A stretch of 64,000 bases of DNA from Bullera alba (lineage: Eukaryota > Basidiomycota > Tremellomycetes > Tremellales > Bulleraceae). Shown in pieces: positions 31,214 through 43,136 of this stretch (its first letter is position 1; each line of letters opens with the position of its first letter). The notes under the pieces are model-generated. The model was given only the letters and a program-made list of their open reading frames with translations, made no database searches and was not told where the DNA came from. Location of the stretch: contig BCIX01000002.1 in NCBI GenBank assembly GCA_001600095.1, positions 2,170,001 through 2,234,000 on the forward strand. Direction: 5' to 3'. The position numbers were made by a program, and so were the translations under genes.

Positions 31214-34200
31214 ATGACGACCGCCAATACCAGCCCGAAGAAGCAGATTCGGCATCCACAGCAATCATGTGCGTAGCAAATACCTCTCCTTGTTTCTTTC
31301 TCATATGCTTGGTGTCGTGATCGCGTTAGATTGGCTCTCGAACACCGTTGATACTGACGCCTTCTCCAGATACCGGCGCGACGCCAATGTCTCCTACCGG
31401 AATAGGCGACCCGAACCCACCCATCACGTCGCGCACAGTCGAATACCATCGCCCTTCGCGCAATTCTGCGCATTATTCCTCGGGCACAGACATGTCCTTG
31501 GGCATGGTCTCGTCGTCGCATAACAGCTCCTCCGCTAGCAATAGCCCTCGAGTACCCCAGGGAGGATCTACCTATGAGAGGGGACACGCACCATCGGCCT
31601 TTCGCTCGCCTCCCGCCATGGGTAATGGCTTTGACGCCTCCGGACCATCTTCAATGCTGCCCACGAGGGCAGCGCCCGCGCCTCCAGGTCAGACGTCGGC
31701 TAGACGCGAGTCGACTGGAATCTCACACTCGCCCGCTGCGGCCAACTTGGCCAATCCAACTAGACAGTACTCCAAGTCTGCTAGCAATTCCCCCAATCCA
31801 AATCGGTATTCAGCAGGCGCGTCGACTTCCCAGACCCAAGCTTTGGGTATGACCACGTCTAATGGCAGTGGTAACGCCCCGCCCCCGCGGCCAACACGTG
31901 CAGGCACGTTACCTCTAGATCAACAACTAGGCCTCAATACCAGCGGCGTGAACGGAAGCGCGTTCCGTGAGCACAATGCCATGTCTCCAACAATGCAACA
32001 GTCCCGGTCGCCCAACGTGAACGGAATGCCGTCTGCCACTGGATCATCTTTCCTCTCCCAACCTACACCGCCTCCATTGCAACATCAGCCATTCTCAGCA
32101 CCGATCAACCCATACGCCGTGCAAGCGCTAGACCAGGACTTTGAGGAGAAAGTGGGCTTGGGCATGGGTACGCCAATGGGTGTCGTGGAGCCGAGGGATA
32201 AGGATCTGCCCAAAGAGCCAGTCCCCATGGGAAGGAATAGGAGTGGGACGGGAAAGAGTTCAAAGGATAAGAAAAGCGTGTTCGGTGTTCTCAGTGGTGA
32301 GTCTTATCAAGCAGCTAGCTAGCCGACTTGCGCTGATTCGTACGTTTGCCAGAACTCTTGACAAAGGACAGCAAACCTCCTGTGATTTCTACCCCATACG
32401 ATCCTATTCATCTTACGCACGTCGGCTTCGATTACAACACAGGCCAATGTAAGCTGAAGTCTATGAACTGGAGTGCATTAGCTGATAGTTATCTTAGACA
32501 CCGGCATGCCTCAGGAGTGGCAGAAGATCCTAGATGACAACGGAATCACACGCGCTGAGCAGGAGCAGAATCCAGACAAGGTGAGTTCACTCCGGTCCGT
32601 GAGATGCAAGGCGAGCACTGACGCGTTCGCGAAATAGGTCCTTGCCGTCGTGCAATACTTCCAGAATAGGGATGTCCCGGAGAACCAGGAAGAGGAGGTG
32701 TGGTCGAAGATGCGTAATGCCGGTCCGACGCACGGTGTAGAGTCGCCTCAGCTGCCGCCCAAAGAGATGTCACGGGAGAACAGCCACGAGCTCATGCCGA
32801 CTGCGACCGTTGACAAATTCAACAATCCTGTAGGTCCCTGGTCACTTGATTTGCATTGGACCACTCTAACATGAACGCTCAGCGCGTGGCTCCTGCCCCA
32901 CCGAAGTCTGGCGGATCCCGGATAATGGTCAGTCTAGGCCGCACTCACGCTGAGACTAAGCTGACCTCTTGACAGGCTGATCGACCACCACCTGGACCTC
33001 CCGGTCGACTACCAGTGGAGCTGACCAAGCCGCCTCGACTAGGAGGCGCTCCGCCCGGAAATGCCAACTCGATCCTGGACAGATCTGCCTCGCATCGAAC
33101 TCCCCCTACACATCCCCCCAAGCAGAAGACGCTTGATAGAGCCAACACGACGCGAGCGCCCAACAGCAAGGCCTCACCGCCACAAGGCTTGCCCATGATG
33201 AAGTCTGCTTCTCAGTCGGGCGGTCCACCACGCCAGCCCGCAGGTGCCGCCGTGGCCAGGCAGCCCACGCAGACGAAACAGCAGCAGCAGCAGCAGGCCA
33301 ATGGTGGAGCTACACCCAGAAGACGCGACAAGGCAAAGGAGAACGAGGAGGTCATCAGGCAACTGACCGCTATCTGCTCCCCTGGTGACCCCAATCTGGT
33401 ATACCGCGGATTACAGAAGATTGGCCAAGGGTGAGTGGCAGAACGCAATACGTGTCATTATTGGGCTAATTTTGCTGGGTGATAGTGCCTCTGGTGGTGT
33501 CTACACTGCGCATGACAAGTCTGGCTTCCCTGTCGCCATCAAGCAGATGAACCTCGAGAAACAGCCCAAGCAGGATTTGATCATCAACGAGATTCTGGTC
33601 ATGCGAGAGTCGTCACATCCCAACATTGTCAACTTCAAGGACTCGTACCTGTGGAAAGGCGACCTCTGGGTGGTGATGGAGTACATGGAAGGAGGCAGTT
33701 TGACCGATGTTGTCACCGCGCACTGCATGAGCGAGGCGCAAATTGCTGCCGTCAGCAAGGAGACTTGCGAGGGATTGAGGCATTTGCACTCGAAGGGCGT
33801 GATTCACCGGGATATCAAGTCGGACAACATCCTCTTGTCGCTTCATGGTGATGTGAAATTGAGTGAGTTAAGGCCTAACTTGCGTTGCGGAGTGGGACTG
33901 ACAGCATTTTAGCCGACTTTGGCTTCTGTGCGAGGATCGCCGATCCCACCTCGGCCAAGAGAACGACAATGGTCGGAACACCATATTGGATGGCGCCAGA
34001 GGTGGTTACGCGGAAAGAGTACGGTCCAAAGGTTGACATGTGGTCGCTGGGCATCATGGCAATAGGTGAGAGTGTCGTAGTCATAGGGCTTCGGAGCAGT
34101 GCTGACGAGGATTCCTTGTCAGAAATGCTGGAAGGTGAACCCCCATATCTCAATGAAAACCCCCTGAGAGCGCTGTACTTGATTGCGACCAATGGCACGC

Positions 34201-34434
34201 CCCAGATCAAGGACTGGGACAAGCTGTCGGGCGTCTTCAGGGACTATTTGCAGTGCTGTCTCACCGTCGACGCCGAAAAGCGACCCAATGCCGAGCAACT
34301 CTTGAGGGTGAGATAGAACGCGTATTTCCTTGTTGTCTGTGCGCTGACTGTGATTCGTTCTCTAGCACGAGTTTTTCAAACATCCCGCACCACTCACGTC
34401 CCTCTCGAACATGATCAAGTCTGCGCGAAAATGA
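31214..34434 (+). CDS. STE20: p21-activated protein kinase (PAK / Ste20 family)
   Basis: Cdc42/Rac effector kinase for polarity, mating and filamentation. Eleven exons join to 878 aa: 31214-31268, 31370-32296, 32353-32448, 32498-32580, 32638-32829, 32883-32927, 32976-33430, 33486-33862, 33913-34065, 34123-34307, 34366-34434. The N-terminal 325 aa are Ser/Pro/Asn-rich. The CRIB/p21-binding domain (about 333-365) contains [21 protein letters not shown] Pro-rich linker holds [10 protein letters not shown], a Gln run (KQQQQQQ) and PRRRDKAK. The kinase domain fills the C-terminal third: [71 protein letters not shown]. No PH domain is visible, so it is of Ste20/Pak1 rather than Cla4 type. Naming between those two is uncertain. 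Confidence 0.95.
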
Positions 34435-34951
34435 TCAAGCGGAACCACCCAGCACTTTGAAACGACCCAAAATGTGAAATATCCCCTGCATTATCATCGT
34501 CATCATCAAGCGTCAAGCCAAGCTCGCCTCTAGTCTGCAGTATCATCCCACGCCGTTGTCCTGCCATTATCCCCCCCGGGCTTTTCTGTACATACTCTTC
34601 ACTGTCCCTTCTGCAAACCCTTTGTCTCGAGTAATTTGACCGGCGTGCATAGCTTGGGAATGGACGACACTCTCGCTCTCGGCTCGGTGAGCTGGTGTCC
34701 TTCTATAACAGTATAAACGAATGAAAGCATTGTCGCATTGGCAGGGATGTGTCTTGACTGCACCCTCACCGCCTGCTACGTACGGTGCAGCGCAGCCACG
34801 CACGGTGAGGGAAGTTGCTTGAACGACGGAATCAAATCTGATCGAGGTCGTCCTCCACTTTGTTGCTCCTCTGAAATTCCAAAGACGATACGAGTCACTC
34901 GAGAGCTCCGTACTTAGTCTTGTTCTCTACGTACAAAGGATAGGAAGCAGC
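34435..34951. other. Intergenic region between the PAK gene and GUS1
   Basis: About 517 bp with the PAK 3' flank and the glutamyl-tRNA synthetase promoter. A CCCCCCCGGG run lies near 34571. Nothing else is identifiable. Confidence 0.4.
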
Positions 34952-37900
34952 ATGACGGTTCTCAGCGTACCTACCACTCATAACCCACCCTACGTCCTCC
35001 TCGCGCTCGGTCTCCTGCAGGGCGCCGAGCTGCATTGGGATCACGCGGGTGGAGAGACCGGCGAGGTGAAGTATGGCGAGATCGTTGGAAACGACAATGT
35101 CCGAGCGGCACTCGAGGCCAACGTCCCCGGCAAGGAGGTGAGTGAATATGCACAGCTGCTCGATCCGCAACGCCCGGCGTAGCTGGTCGGTGTATATCCG
35201 GGGTCAGGTTGACTGATTCGTGATCGCTCCACTTAGGTCGCTCTGCCGCCACTGCCGACGCTGCTCACTTCGGAGAGCTCGTTCCAGGATTTGAACGGGA
35301 TTTTCGACACTCTGGATGATTACCTCGCTTACAGGTGAGCTGGAATGTTATTGTGGGTGAATCCATGCCAGAAGCTGACAATACGAGCTAGGACGTACTT
35401 CGCAGGACCGAGGTTCGGTTTCGGCGACTGTCAGCTCTGGGGTACTATCAGGAGTGAGTACTGCTTTCTTGTCGGTAATTCATCCTTCTCAGCAGTCCAG
35501 TTCTGAAACCTTGAGTTTAGGCAACAGCTCTGCCGTTGGTGCCATTAAGAAACCAGGAAGGCCTCACCTCGCTCGTTGGTGGAACCACGTCGAAGCGCTC
35601 GACGTGCCCAAGAAAGCCATCGAGTCGTCGAACGAGGCGAAGAAGGACTGGGAGAAGCACAAGAAGGTCAAGAGGACAGAGTCGGTAGAGGTCGTTCTGC
35701 CAAATGCTACTGTGGGCAAGGTCGTCCTCAGGTTTGGTAAGTCCAGGCGTTCTTGTTACGGCTGTACCATGAGCTTATCGGTCGTCAGCTCCTGAACCCT
35801 CTGGATACCTTCACATCGGTCACCTCAAGGCTGCTATCCTGAACAGATTCCTGGCGGATCAGTACCAGGGTACTTTCATCCTTCGGTTCGATGACACAAA
35901 CCCACTCAAAGAGGAGGTAAGCTACAATCTTCAAGAAAATGGCAACGCTAGCTCACTGTTCCTAGGGTGAATTCGAGACTACCATCCAGGAAGACTTGAA
36001 GATGATTGAAATCGCCTACGACAAAATTGTCCACACCTCGGATCACTTTGACAAGATCATCAAGTATACCGAGCAGCTCATCAAGCAGGGTGACATGTAC
36101 ATGGACGACACTGATGGAGAGACTGTGAGTTCAGCTGTGCTCTGTTCTTCATGCCTTTGACAGTTGAGCTGATCCTCTCTAGGTCAAAGAGCACAGACGA
36201 GCGGAGATCCCATCGAAGCACCGAGACGACTCGATCGAGGACAACTTAGCTCGATTCCAAGAACTTCTCAAGGGCTCCGAGGAGGGCAGGAAATGGTCGG
36301 GCAGAGCCAAGATTGACTACAAGCACAAGAATGGTTCGATGAGAGACCCCGTCGTGTTCAGATACGTCGAAGGAAGCCACCACATCACCGGGTGAGTAGG
36401 GGCCTCCTGCACAGTTGTAAGATCCTGGCTCACTCCTGTATAGTACCAAGTACAAGGCTTACCCGACTTACGATCTTGCGTGCCCCATCATCGACCACAT
36501 TGACGGTGTGACCCATGCCCTCAGGGCCAATGAGTACCAGGCTCGACACGAGCAATACGCCTGGTTCCTCGAACGACTGGGCTTCCCGAAGATTGAGATC
36601 TTCGACTTCAGGTGAATTGGGGCTACTTGCATCCGACAAGGGATCTGGCTGACTGTGCTCAGCCGAATCGACTTTGTGTACACCGTCTTGTCGAAGAGAA
36701 AGCTCAAGTACCTGCTCGAGCGAGGCGTCGCCGCCGGCTGGGATGACCCCAGATTCCCAACCGTTAGAGGTGAGACAGCTACCACGTCCTGGTTGTACAC
36801 AGAGCTGATATATTGCATAGGTATTAGGTCTCGAGGTATGAGCGTCAAGGGCTTGAAAGACTACATCATCGGCCAAGGTGCCTCGCAGCAGACGCTGCAA
36901 CTCGAATGGGACTCGATCTGGACGACCAACAAAAAGGTCATTGACCCCATCGCCCCGAGATACTGGGCTGTCGCGGAGGACAAGATGTGAGAGAGCTTCT
37001 TGAAGCTGAAGAGTTCATGCTGATTCATCGTCCAGGGTCACTGTTGACGTTGTCGGACGAGAGCAGGAAGGCGAGGAGGTCCAGACCAAGCCCCTCCACA
37101 AGAAGAACCCAGAGGTCGGGGACAAGAAGATGGTCTTCTCTTCGAAATTGATTTTGGACCAGGAAGATGCTGCTTCCTTCGGTGACAACGAGGAGGTGGG
37201 CAGCTGGAATCCAGATCATGGGTAAGAATCTGATTATATTTAGGTCACATTCATGGACTGGGGAAATGCCTTCATCAGCAAGAAAGAGACCAACGCCTCT
37301 GGCGATGTGTCCAACATCTCCATCAAGCTGCATCTCGAGGGGGACTTCAAGAAGACTTCGAAGAAGATCACTTGGCTGTCCGCGCCAACCGACGCCCACC
37401 CGCTGGTCCCCGTCACGCTCATCGAGTACGATTACCTCATCACCAAGAAGAAGCTGGAGGAGGATGACAACATCGAGGACATTATCAACCCGAAGACAGA
37501 GTACAGGACGAAAGCGCTGGCCAGCAAGGAAGTCGAAAACCTCAAGAAATGGGACATTATCCAGTTCGAGAGGAAGGGTTACTACATCTGCCAGGGCACG
37601 AAGGATGATGAGGGCAGGATGCAGTTCGGTCTGATCCCAGAGTAAGTCCAGGTCCCCGTCCACTCTTATCTCTACGCCTCTTGTGCCTGCAAGCCGCTAA
37701 CGCGGCAACTTCAGTGGTCGATTACAAAGCGTCACCCTCAAAGCCGCCCCAGCGGCCGAAAAGGCCAAAGCCCCCGGCGCCGCAAAGGGCTCTTGGGGCA
37801 AGACTGCTCCCAAAGCCAAAGAGTCCGCTCCCGCCGCTGCCCCTGGTGGCACGAAGATTGTCCTGTCAGAGGGCACAAGTGGATTCGAGATCCCCATCAA

Positions 37901-38057
37901 GTGCGACATGTTCGAGTCTGACCGCATCTAGTGAGCAAAACCCGGATGGAGCCCATAGTGGCGGTACTGACCACCCAATAATAGTGGCAAGGACCCTATT
38001 CCCGTTCACACCTCCAACGTGGACATGTTCAAGGTGGACCCCATCTACAAGCAGTAA
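34952..38057 (+). CDS. GUS1: Cytosolic glutamyl-tRNA synthetase
   Basis: Class I synthetase that charges tRNA-Glu; in yeast it binds Arc1 through an N-terminal GST-like domain. About 13 exons give roughly 780 aa. The first 130 aa are GST-like ([29 protein letters not shown]). The catalytic core starts at [17 protein letters not shown] (HIGH motif) and continues [32 protein letters not shown] and [19 protein letters not shown] (KMSKS-type LSKRK). The anticodon-binding beta-barrels follow ([35 protein letters not shown]). A C-terminal tail of about 90 aa is rich in Ala, Lys and Pro and then ends [19 protein letters not shown] and VDPIYKQ. It is intact. Its stop lies 70 bp from the convergent BTN1 stop. 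Confidence 0.96.
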
Positions 38058-38127
38058 TCCCAGATAGATCTAGGACCATGGCTTGATATACAATGACATG
38101 CATGGAGTGCTATACCTTCCCTTGGTA

Positions 38128-40151
38128 CTACAGATCTCGACACATTGTCCGTCCTTGAGCCACTTGCGCGCTGCATAGTGCCTTTTCCGTCGGCATGGAA
38201 ATGAGCGAGGCGAACAGGATCCCTATGATCGCAATCAGCGATATTCGCCCTAGATGACTCACCGCATGAGTCCGCTGCGCCGACGGCTCCTATCCTAAAC
38301 TCCTTCTCCATCTTTCTCCGCAACCCCTCCTCTGTCTCGTTGTCCCCATCTTCACCCTCCCGCCCGACATGGTAGAAGGTATTCACATAAGCGCTTCCCC
38401 CACACAGACCCTCTAGACACATGAGCAAGAAGACAATTGTGATCGATCGATCGACGCCTGTGCTGGGAGGAGGGGAGGGAGGGGTGAAGGCAGCAGCGGA
38501 GAATATGAACCGAGAGGACTGGAGAGAAAGTAGGGTCAAGATGAAGAATTGGATGATCGAGGGTAGAGGTAGAAATCGAAGTGGAATAGCGGGCAGGCCG
38601 AGGGATAGTGAAGACCGGGATAGGAAAACGAATGATTGGTCTATGGGGATGAGTGGGGTGTCAGCGATTCTGTAGGATAAGTGGAGTAGGGCTAGGCTCA
38701 GCAAAGCCCCTCGTGCGTTCGCGGCCTCCTTGGAGAAGACACAGCAAAAAGCAGGAGGGCTTTGTTGAGCCTAGAGTAAGGCCGTGAACACTAACATGTA
38801 AGTGACCAAAATGGGTAGTAATCCCTAGGCGTTTTGAAAAGCCTAGACCAGGGACCGGAGGTCGGTAGCGGGAACACGAGAGTTGGAGCCACACCCTTCA
38901 TCCGATATTGTCAGTACGAGTTCAATACCTAGAACGATTGAGCGCTCACCGAGTTGATCACATACTCCTCGATGTACACAGCGCATAGGGGCAACATGTA
39001 CCGAAGCAGGAGTGGCTTGAGGAGGCGGATCTTGTCTTCGGTGCTGAGGGAGACCTTGATGTGTTTGCTTTCACTGGATGGACTCCGACTCGGTATCGAC
39101 AAGACGACAGATGCGGCGCTGGGCTCGGCAGTGACATTTGTAGGGATGGCTTCGTAGTTTGATATCGAGTTGTCACCGAGTGAGGAGAACGAGGGTAGGA
39201 TGACGAGATATGTCAGAGGGAAGAACAGTGGGAGGATCTACAGCGGGCGGTATCAGCCTTCATTCGAGATGACGAGCCTCGTCGACTCACACTGGATATC
39301 CCAAGACCCAATTTCACGCCCAGGCCTCTCAATATCCACCATATACTGGCACCGGCAATGCCAGCGAAACCCGTTCCACTGGACCAAGCACCAAGGGCTG
39401 TGCGCGAGGTGGACTTGGTCGGCAAGGTTGTTGTCAGTTGGAGAAAGGTGAGCTCGCCCAGTCCAGAGGAGAGTGATGCTAGGGAGATTCCAAAGAGGCG
39501 AGTATATAGACCCGACGCGAAGGCGATAGTCTACAAGGAAAGGTCAGTTCTGTCAAAAAATGGCTGTCCGGGCGGGATGATGGAGTCGACAGAGGTCACT
39601 TACCATGATACCGAGCCAGCTACACCCTGTGCAGAAAGCGACTCGCCGACCATACCATATCTTTCCTCTGGATAACAGTGGCCATAACACTTTCGTCAAT
39701 AGCGCGGGGAAGATGTTGAACAGCGCTACAACGCCTTTCGGAGTCGAGGCGGGCACCAGATCCAATGCCGCCGAGAGGATGATCACATAGAGGACTGAAG
39801 CAAGGTCAGCTAATGCACACGTTTCGAGCTAGCTGAGGAGTCTGACCATTGTTGAGCAAGCCAAATATGAGGAATGCAGCGAACAACCTCGGACGAGCGT
39901 ATTTCACCGTAGACGCATTGCTGTCGTGAGCTAAAGAAATGTCAGCACTTGGCACCGACAAGTGACAATATTCTAGAGGCATCAGACACGGCGCTCCACT
40001 CACCAGCTAAGAAGTCGTACAGCTCATCTTCATCCAACTCCTCTGTCGAGTCGCGGGGAACTAGGGCATCGGCTTCGCTGTTCCGTCTGGAGGAAGGGCG
40101 AGGACTCATAGATCTGTGTTGGTCGAGGGGCTTGAGCGGAGCTCCTTCCAT
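38128..40151 (-). CDS. BTN1: CLN3/Battenin family vacuolar membrane protein
   Basis: Multi-spanning protein of the vacuole/lysosome linked to pH and basic amino-acid balance; yeast Btn1, human CLN3. About eight exons give roughly 505 aa. The N-terminus is cytosolic and acidic (DELYDFLAG). Family signatures include LFAAFLIFGLLNNVLYVIIL, SAALDLVPASTPKGVVALFN, PALLTKVLWPLL, LSSGLGELTFLQLTT, GTGFAGIAGASIWWILRGLG, GVAPTLVFPLPT, TPRDYYPFWSLTYQSFVFLS, RSSLSLGLPAIPLRFLPLP, CLEGLCGGSAYVNTFYHV and FRIGAVGAADSCG. The intron between FWSLTY and QSFVFL (about 38639-38808) is longer than average. The start at 40151 is the first good ATG in frame; an upstream exon is possible. Intact. Confidence 0.93.
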
Positions 40152-40612
40152 ACAGCCAAGGGCGGGCGACGAAGATGTGGCCTCTCGGAGGATCCGCTGG
40201 AATCGCTGTAGATCGGCGTGACCGAGGTTGAGCGAGTACAAGAGTCGAGATAGAGCAGTTGTGACACACTGACATGAGTTGTGAAATGGTTGACCGAAGG
40301 ATCATTGAATTCGGACAAGTCCGTCGAGCGGATTCAATCGTCGGGTGGCAAAGGGTGTCGGGCAGCTCACTGCTCAAGTGCTCAACTGACAGCAGAGCAG
40401 CAGCTGGAGGCATCGGCGGTGCGATAGCATAAGAGTACATACATTGTTGAGTCACACTACAGATACAGATCGTAATCTCCTCGTCATTGCACGGTCCCCG
40501 CTTCGTTGTTCGCCTCCAGCAATCTCTCGTCGTCCGCTTATCGTCATTTTGCCACTCGCCTTTCGCCTCTTCTCCTCACTCCGAGGCAGCCGCACACCTC
40601 GCTGCGGACGGT
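40152..40612. other. Intergenic region between BTN1 and the Tyr-rich ORF
   Basis: About 460 bp: BTN1 promoter and leader (minus strand) and the 3' flank of the Tyr-rich ORF. The minus-strand frame upstream of the BTN1 ATG stays open to about 40241, so the BTN1 leader may be coding. No other feature is seen. Confidence 0.35.
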
Positions 40613-40783
40613 CTACCAGTATGTACGACCGTAACTGGCATATGGACTATACCAACCCCCGTACCCGGCATAGGGTCGGTAAGCAAGGGGTGCGTAGGCT
40701 GCACTTGCCATCATGGCCCCTCCGTAGTAGTACGGGTATGACATGGCGGCGGCGGTCGCTGCGACTGGGTTGTACATGTACAT
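40613..40783 (-). CDS. Tyrosine-rich micro-ORF (56 aa)
   Basis: From ATG at 40783 to TAG at 40613-40615 the frame encodes 56 aa with 14 tyrosines (25%) plus many Ala, Gly and Pro: MYMYNPVAATAAAMSYPYYY opens it and ASYGRTYW ends it. A GTGAGT...CATCCAG intron (about 40790-40838) lies just upstream; the sequence before it continues the same style in frame (SNYSTPTYT then STM), so the real protein may be longer or the intron may lie in the 5' leader. A TATAAA box lies about 235 bp upstream. No domain is known to me. It could be a wall- or adhesion-related low-complexity peptide or a chance frame; the amino-acid bias and gene-like surroundings argue for coding. Confidence 0.45.
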   Translation of the reverse strand: MYMYNPVAATAAAMSYPYYYGGAMMASAAYAPLAYRPYAGYGGWYSPYASYGRTYW

Positions 40784-42030
40784 TGTGCTCTGGATGAGTT
40801 AGCTATAGATCTCCTTGTCACGAAGTCTCGGTCACTCACTGTATAGGTCGGTGTAGAGTAGTTGGACGAAGTGGCGTCTTATCGAAAGACAGCCGTGGAG
40901 TCAAGAGTAATCGAACAGTAGTGCTTGATCGAGTAGCAATCAATGCGCTCTGTTGTCTGAATTCGTAAGTTATTGAAGCTTGTTAGATGTGAGGATCTCA
41001 TCTCGACGTCTCACCTCTTTATACCCATCCCAACCGCTCATCCGACCGGCTCAGTAGTGGTCATTATAACCGTATGGAAGGGATGAGACTCGTATCACAC
41101 TCCCGGGACTACGTCTCATATCAGCCTCCTCGACCCTTCCTTTGACATGTTGACGCCATGACATTTGTACGTTGCGTTGCAGGCGATTACGTCCTTTTTC
41201 AGTCCGAGGCGAAACGCTCATGTCGATATCCTTGTCGTATGCGAGGTGCGTTGCGACGAGTCAGAGGTCTCGAGATTTGTCAGAGTCGTGAATCCCTCGA
41301 GGAGGGGCAGTGTATGCTCCCACTGTCCCGGTATCCTCCTTTTACCGTCGCGGCATTGGTGAAAGCCGGTATGGAATGTGCTAGACCGTAAAGCATGTGC
41401 CATTCAGAAATCAGAGCTGCTGTCACATGGTCACACTCAAGGGGGCAGCATGGGCGGCGCAGAAGCCCATCCGCTCACGAGGCTGCGTGACGTCAAGGGT
41501 TGAAGACGTCAGAACTCCGGTGTCATCAGTATAGTCAGGGTTGTGGATTGAGAAGAGTGATCCAGCCCCGAGAGGCAAGCACAGGCCATCGAGTCTCCGA
41601 GTCAGGGCTCGGTGTTGTCCAGGTTCACCACCACTCCGTCACAGATCACCCGTGCCCCATTCCGTCGTCGAGACTTCGAGTAACAACCAGAGACCCCTGC
41701 TAGGTGTAACAGAGTATTCATCTCAACAAAAATCCTGATCATGGAGCAGAGTGAAACGAGCCCTTGTCGATGCCTCTGAAGAAGGGGTATATCGGCATCG
41801 GGTTGAGCCATTATATAACAAATTGGCTTGGGTACGAGCAGAATCGGTGAATGATGGTGCGATGTGGAACTGAACAGGACCAAGAATGTTCAGTTTTTGT
41901 TTTGCAGCCCTTCCATCCGAGCACCGCTGTCCAGCACGTCGAAGAAGATGAATATAGAGGTCCAAATGACATATGCGAGGCGAATGATACAGTAAGGGCG
42001 AGACATCGATACTTGATCGCTGCGACTCGA
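40784..42030. other. Long region without a clear gene
   Basis: About 1.25 kb. The left third is the leader and promoter of the Tyr-rich ORF. The rest is the 3' flank of the GPI-protein gene and unassigned sequence. Open frames of 60-93 codons on both strands show no family motif. Confidence 0.35.
41018..41023 (-). promoter_or_regulatory. TATA box upstream of the Tyr-rich ORF
   Basis: TATAAA on the minus strand within GGGTATAAAGAGG, correctly oriented and about 235 bp before the Tyr-rich ORF start, leaving room for a short leader with one intron. Strong TATA boxes are uncommon in this window. Confidence 0.4.
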
Positions 42031-43136
42031 CTAGAACAAAACGGCAACGGAGCCGAGGATGACGGTACCAAGGATACCGACCATAGCTGGGAGCTGCATC
42101 TGGCCGACACCGGCGCCAATGGATGTGCCGGCAGTGGTGGAGAAAGTGCCGACTTCAGCGGTGATGGCGTTGACAAAAGCGGCACCGCAAGTCGAGTTGA
42201 TGGCGTTCCAGAGTTTGGACTGACCGCCAAGGATGGGCGATTGGGAGAGACCAAGGGCGTATGGTTGCTTGGACTCCCACTTGATGTAAGAGACCATGAC
42301 CTCTCGCGTGCATGGGGTGCAGAGGGAGGCTTGGGCCATGGTGGGCTGCAGGAAGAGGAAGGGCAGGTTGGTTGTTCGGTAGGTGGTGGTGTTTGGGGTG
42401 ATGATTGTGGCAAAGTGGTTCTGAGCCGCGGCCTCCTGTCTCGAGATCATGTTCAACATTCGCTTCGTGAGGGAGACCGAGGTGGAGATGGCGATGTAGA
42501 GGTTGTCGGCAGCGAACTGGACTGGGGAGAAGTCGTCGCTTAGCGCGAAGTTGGAGAGGAGGGTGTTGTTGGCGGCACCAGTAGAGTTCGAGGCGGCAGT
42601 CGAGTTGGCCGTCGAGGCTTTCTCAATAGCTCGGAGCTCGTTGACACAGTATTCCTGGTCGGCAGAGTTGATGGCACAGACGGCTCCCTTGAGTGGGTTG
42701 ATGACGTAGAGAATGTCGTAGAGCTCTCTGACTTGAGCATTGTACGTTGTCGATCCAGTGAGCTCTGCCTGGCACTGCGAGTAGAACTGAGCGAGCCAAG
42801 TCCTGATCGCTCCGTCGTCACATCCCGAGGATTTCGCACAGATCGCTCCTAGGGTGTAGTTGATGTCATCCGAGGTGAGGTTGGCTCCCGACGTTGGGGC
42901 GAACGAGGCGGTTGCGTTCAACAAGGGCTGCATGCATGATGATAGCGATTGGTCGGCGTTGAGTTGTCCGAGGAAGGTGGAGCAGTTGGCGGAGATGCCA
43001 CTGGGGATGAGGGTGGTGTTTTGTACCTAAAGTTGCAATGATCAGTCGGTGCTCAACACTGTCGGGAAGCATGTTCGTGACCCACCTGAGCACTGGCCAG
43101 AACGGCAGCTGTTAGACATAGGGCGATATACTTCAT
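42031..43136 (-). CDS. GPI-anchored secreted protein, fungal DUF7729-like
   Basis: Two exons: a 17-codon exon with the signal peptide (MKYIALCLTAAVLASAQ, start at 43136) and a long exon from about 43026 to 42031. Total 348 aa. The mature part begins VQNTTLIPSGISANCSTFLG and has about ten cysteines and many N-glycosylation sites (NTT, NCS, NST, NTT). Typical blocks are CAKSSGCDDGAIRTWLAQFY, CTREVMVSYIKWESKQPYAL and LWNAINSTCGAAF. The C-terminus is a Gly/Ala/Thr-rich stretch followed by a hydrophobic end (LPAMVGILGTVILGSVAVLF), a GPI-attachment signal. From memory, the pattern fits a fungal GPI-protein family labelled DUF7729 with unknown function, probably at the wall or plasma membrane. Confidence 0.82.

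Noticed and set aside
41811..42413. 200-codon minus-strand frame rich in Pro and Ser
   Set aside because: Overlaps the GPI-anchored protein gene in another frame; no signal, no family.
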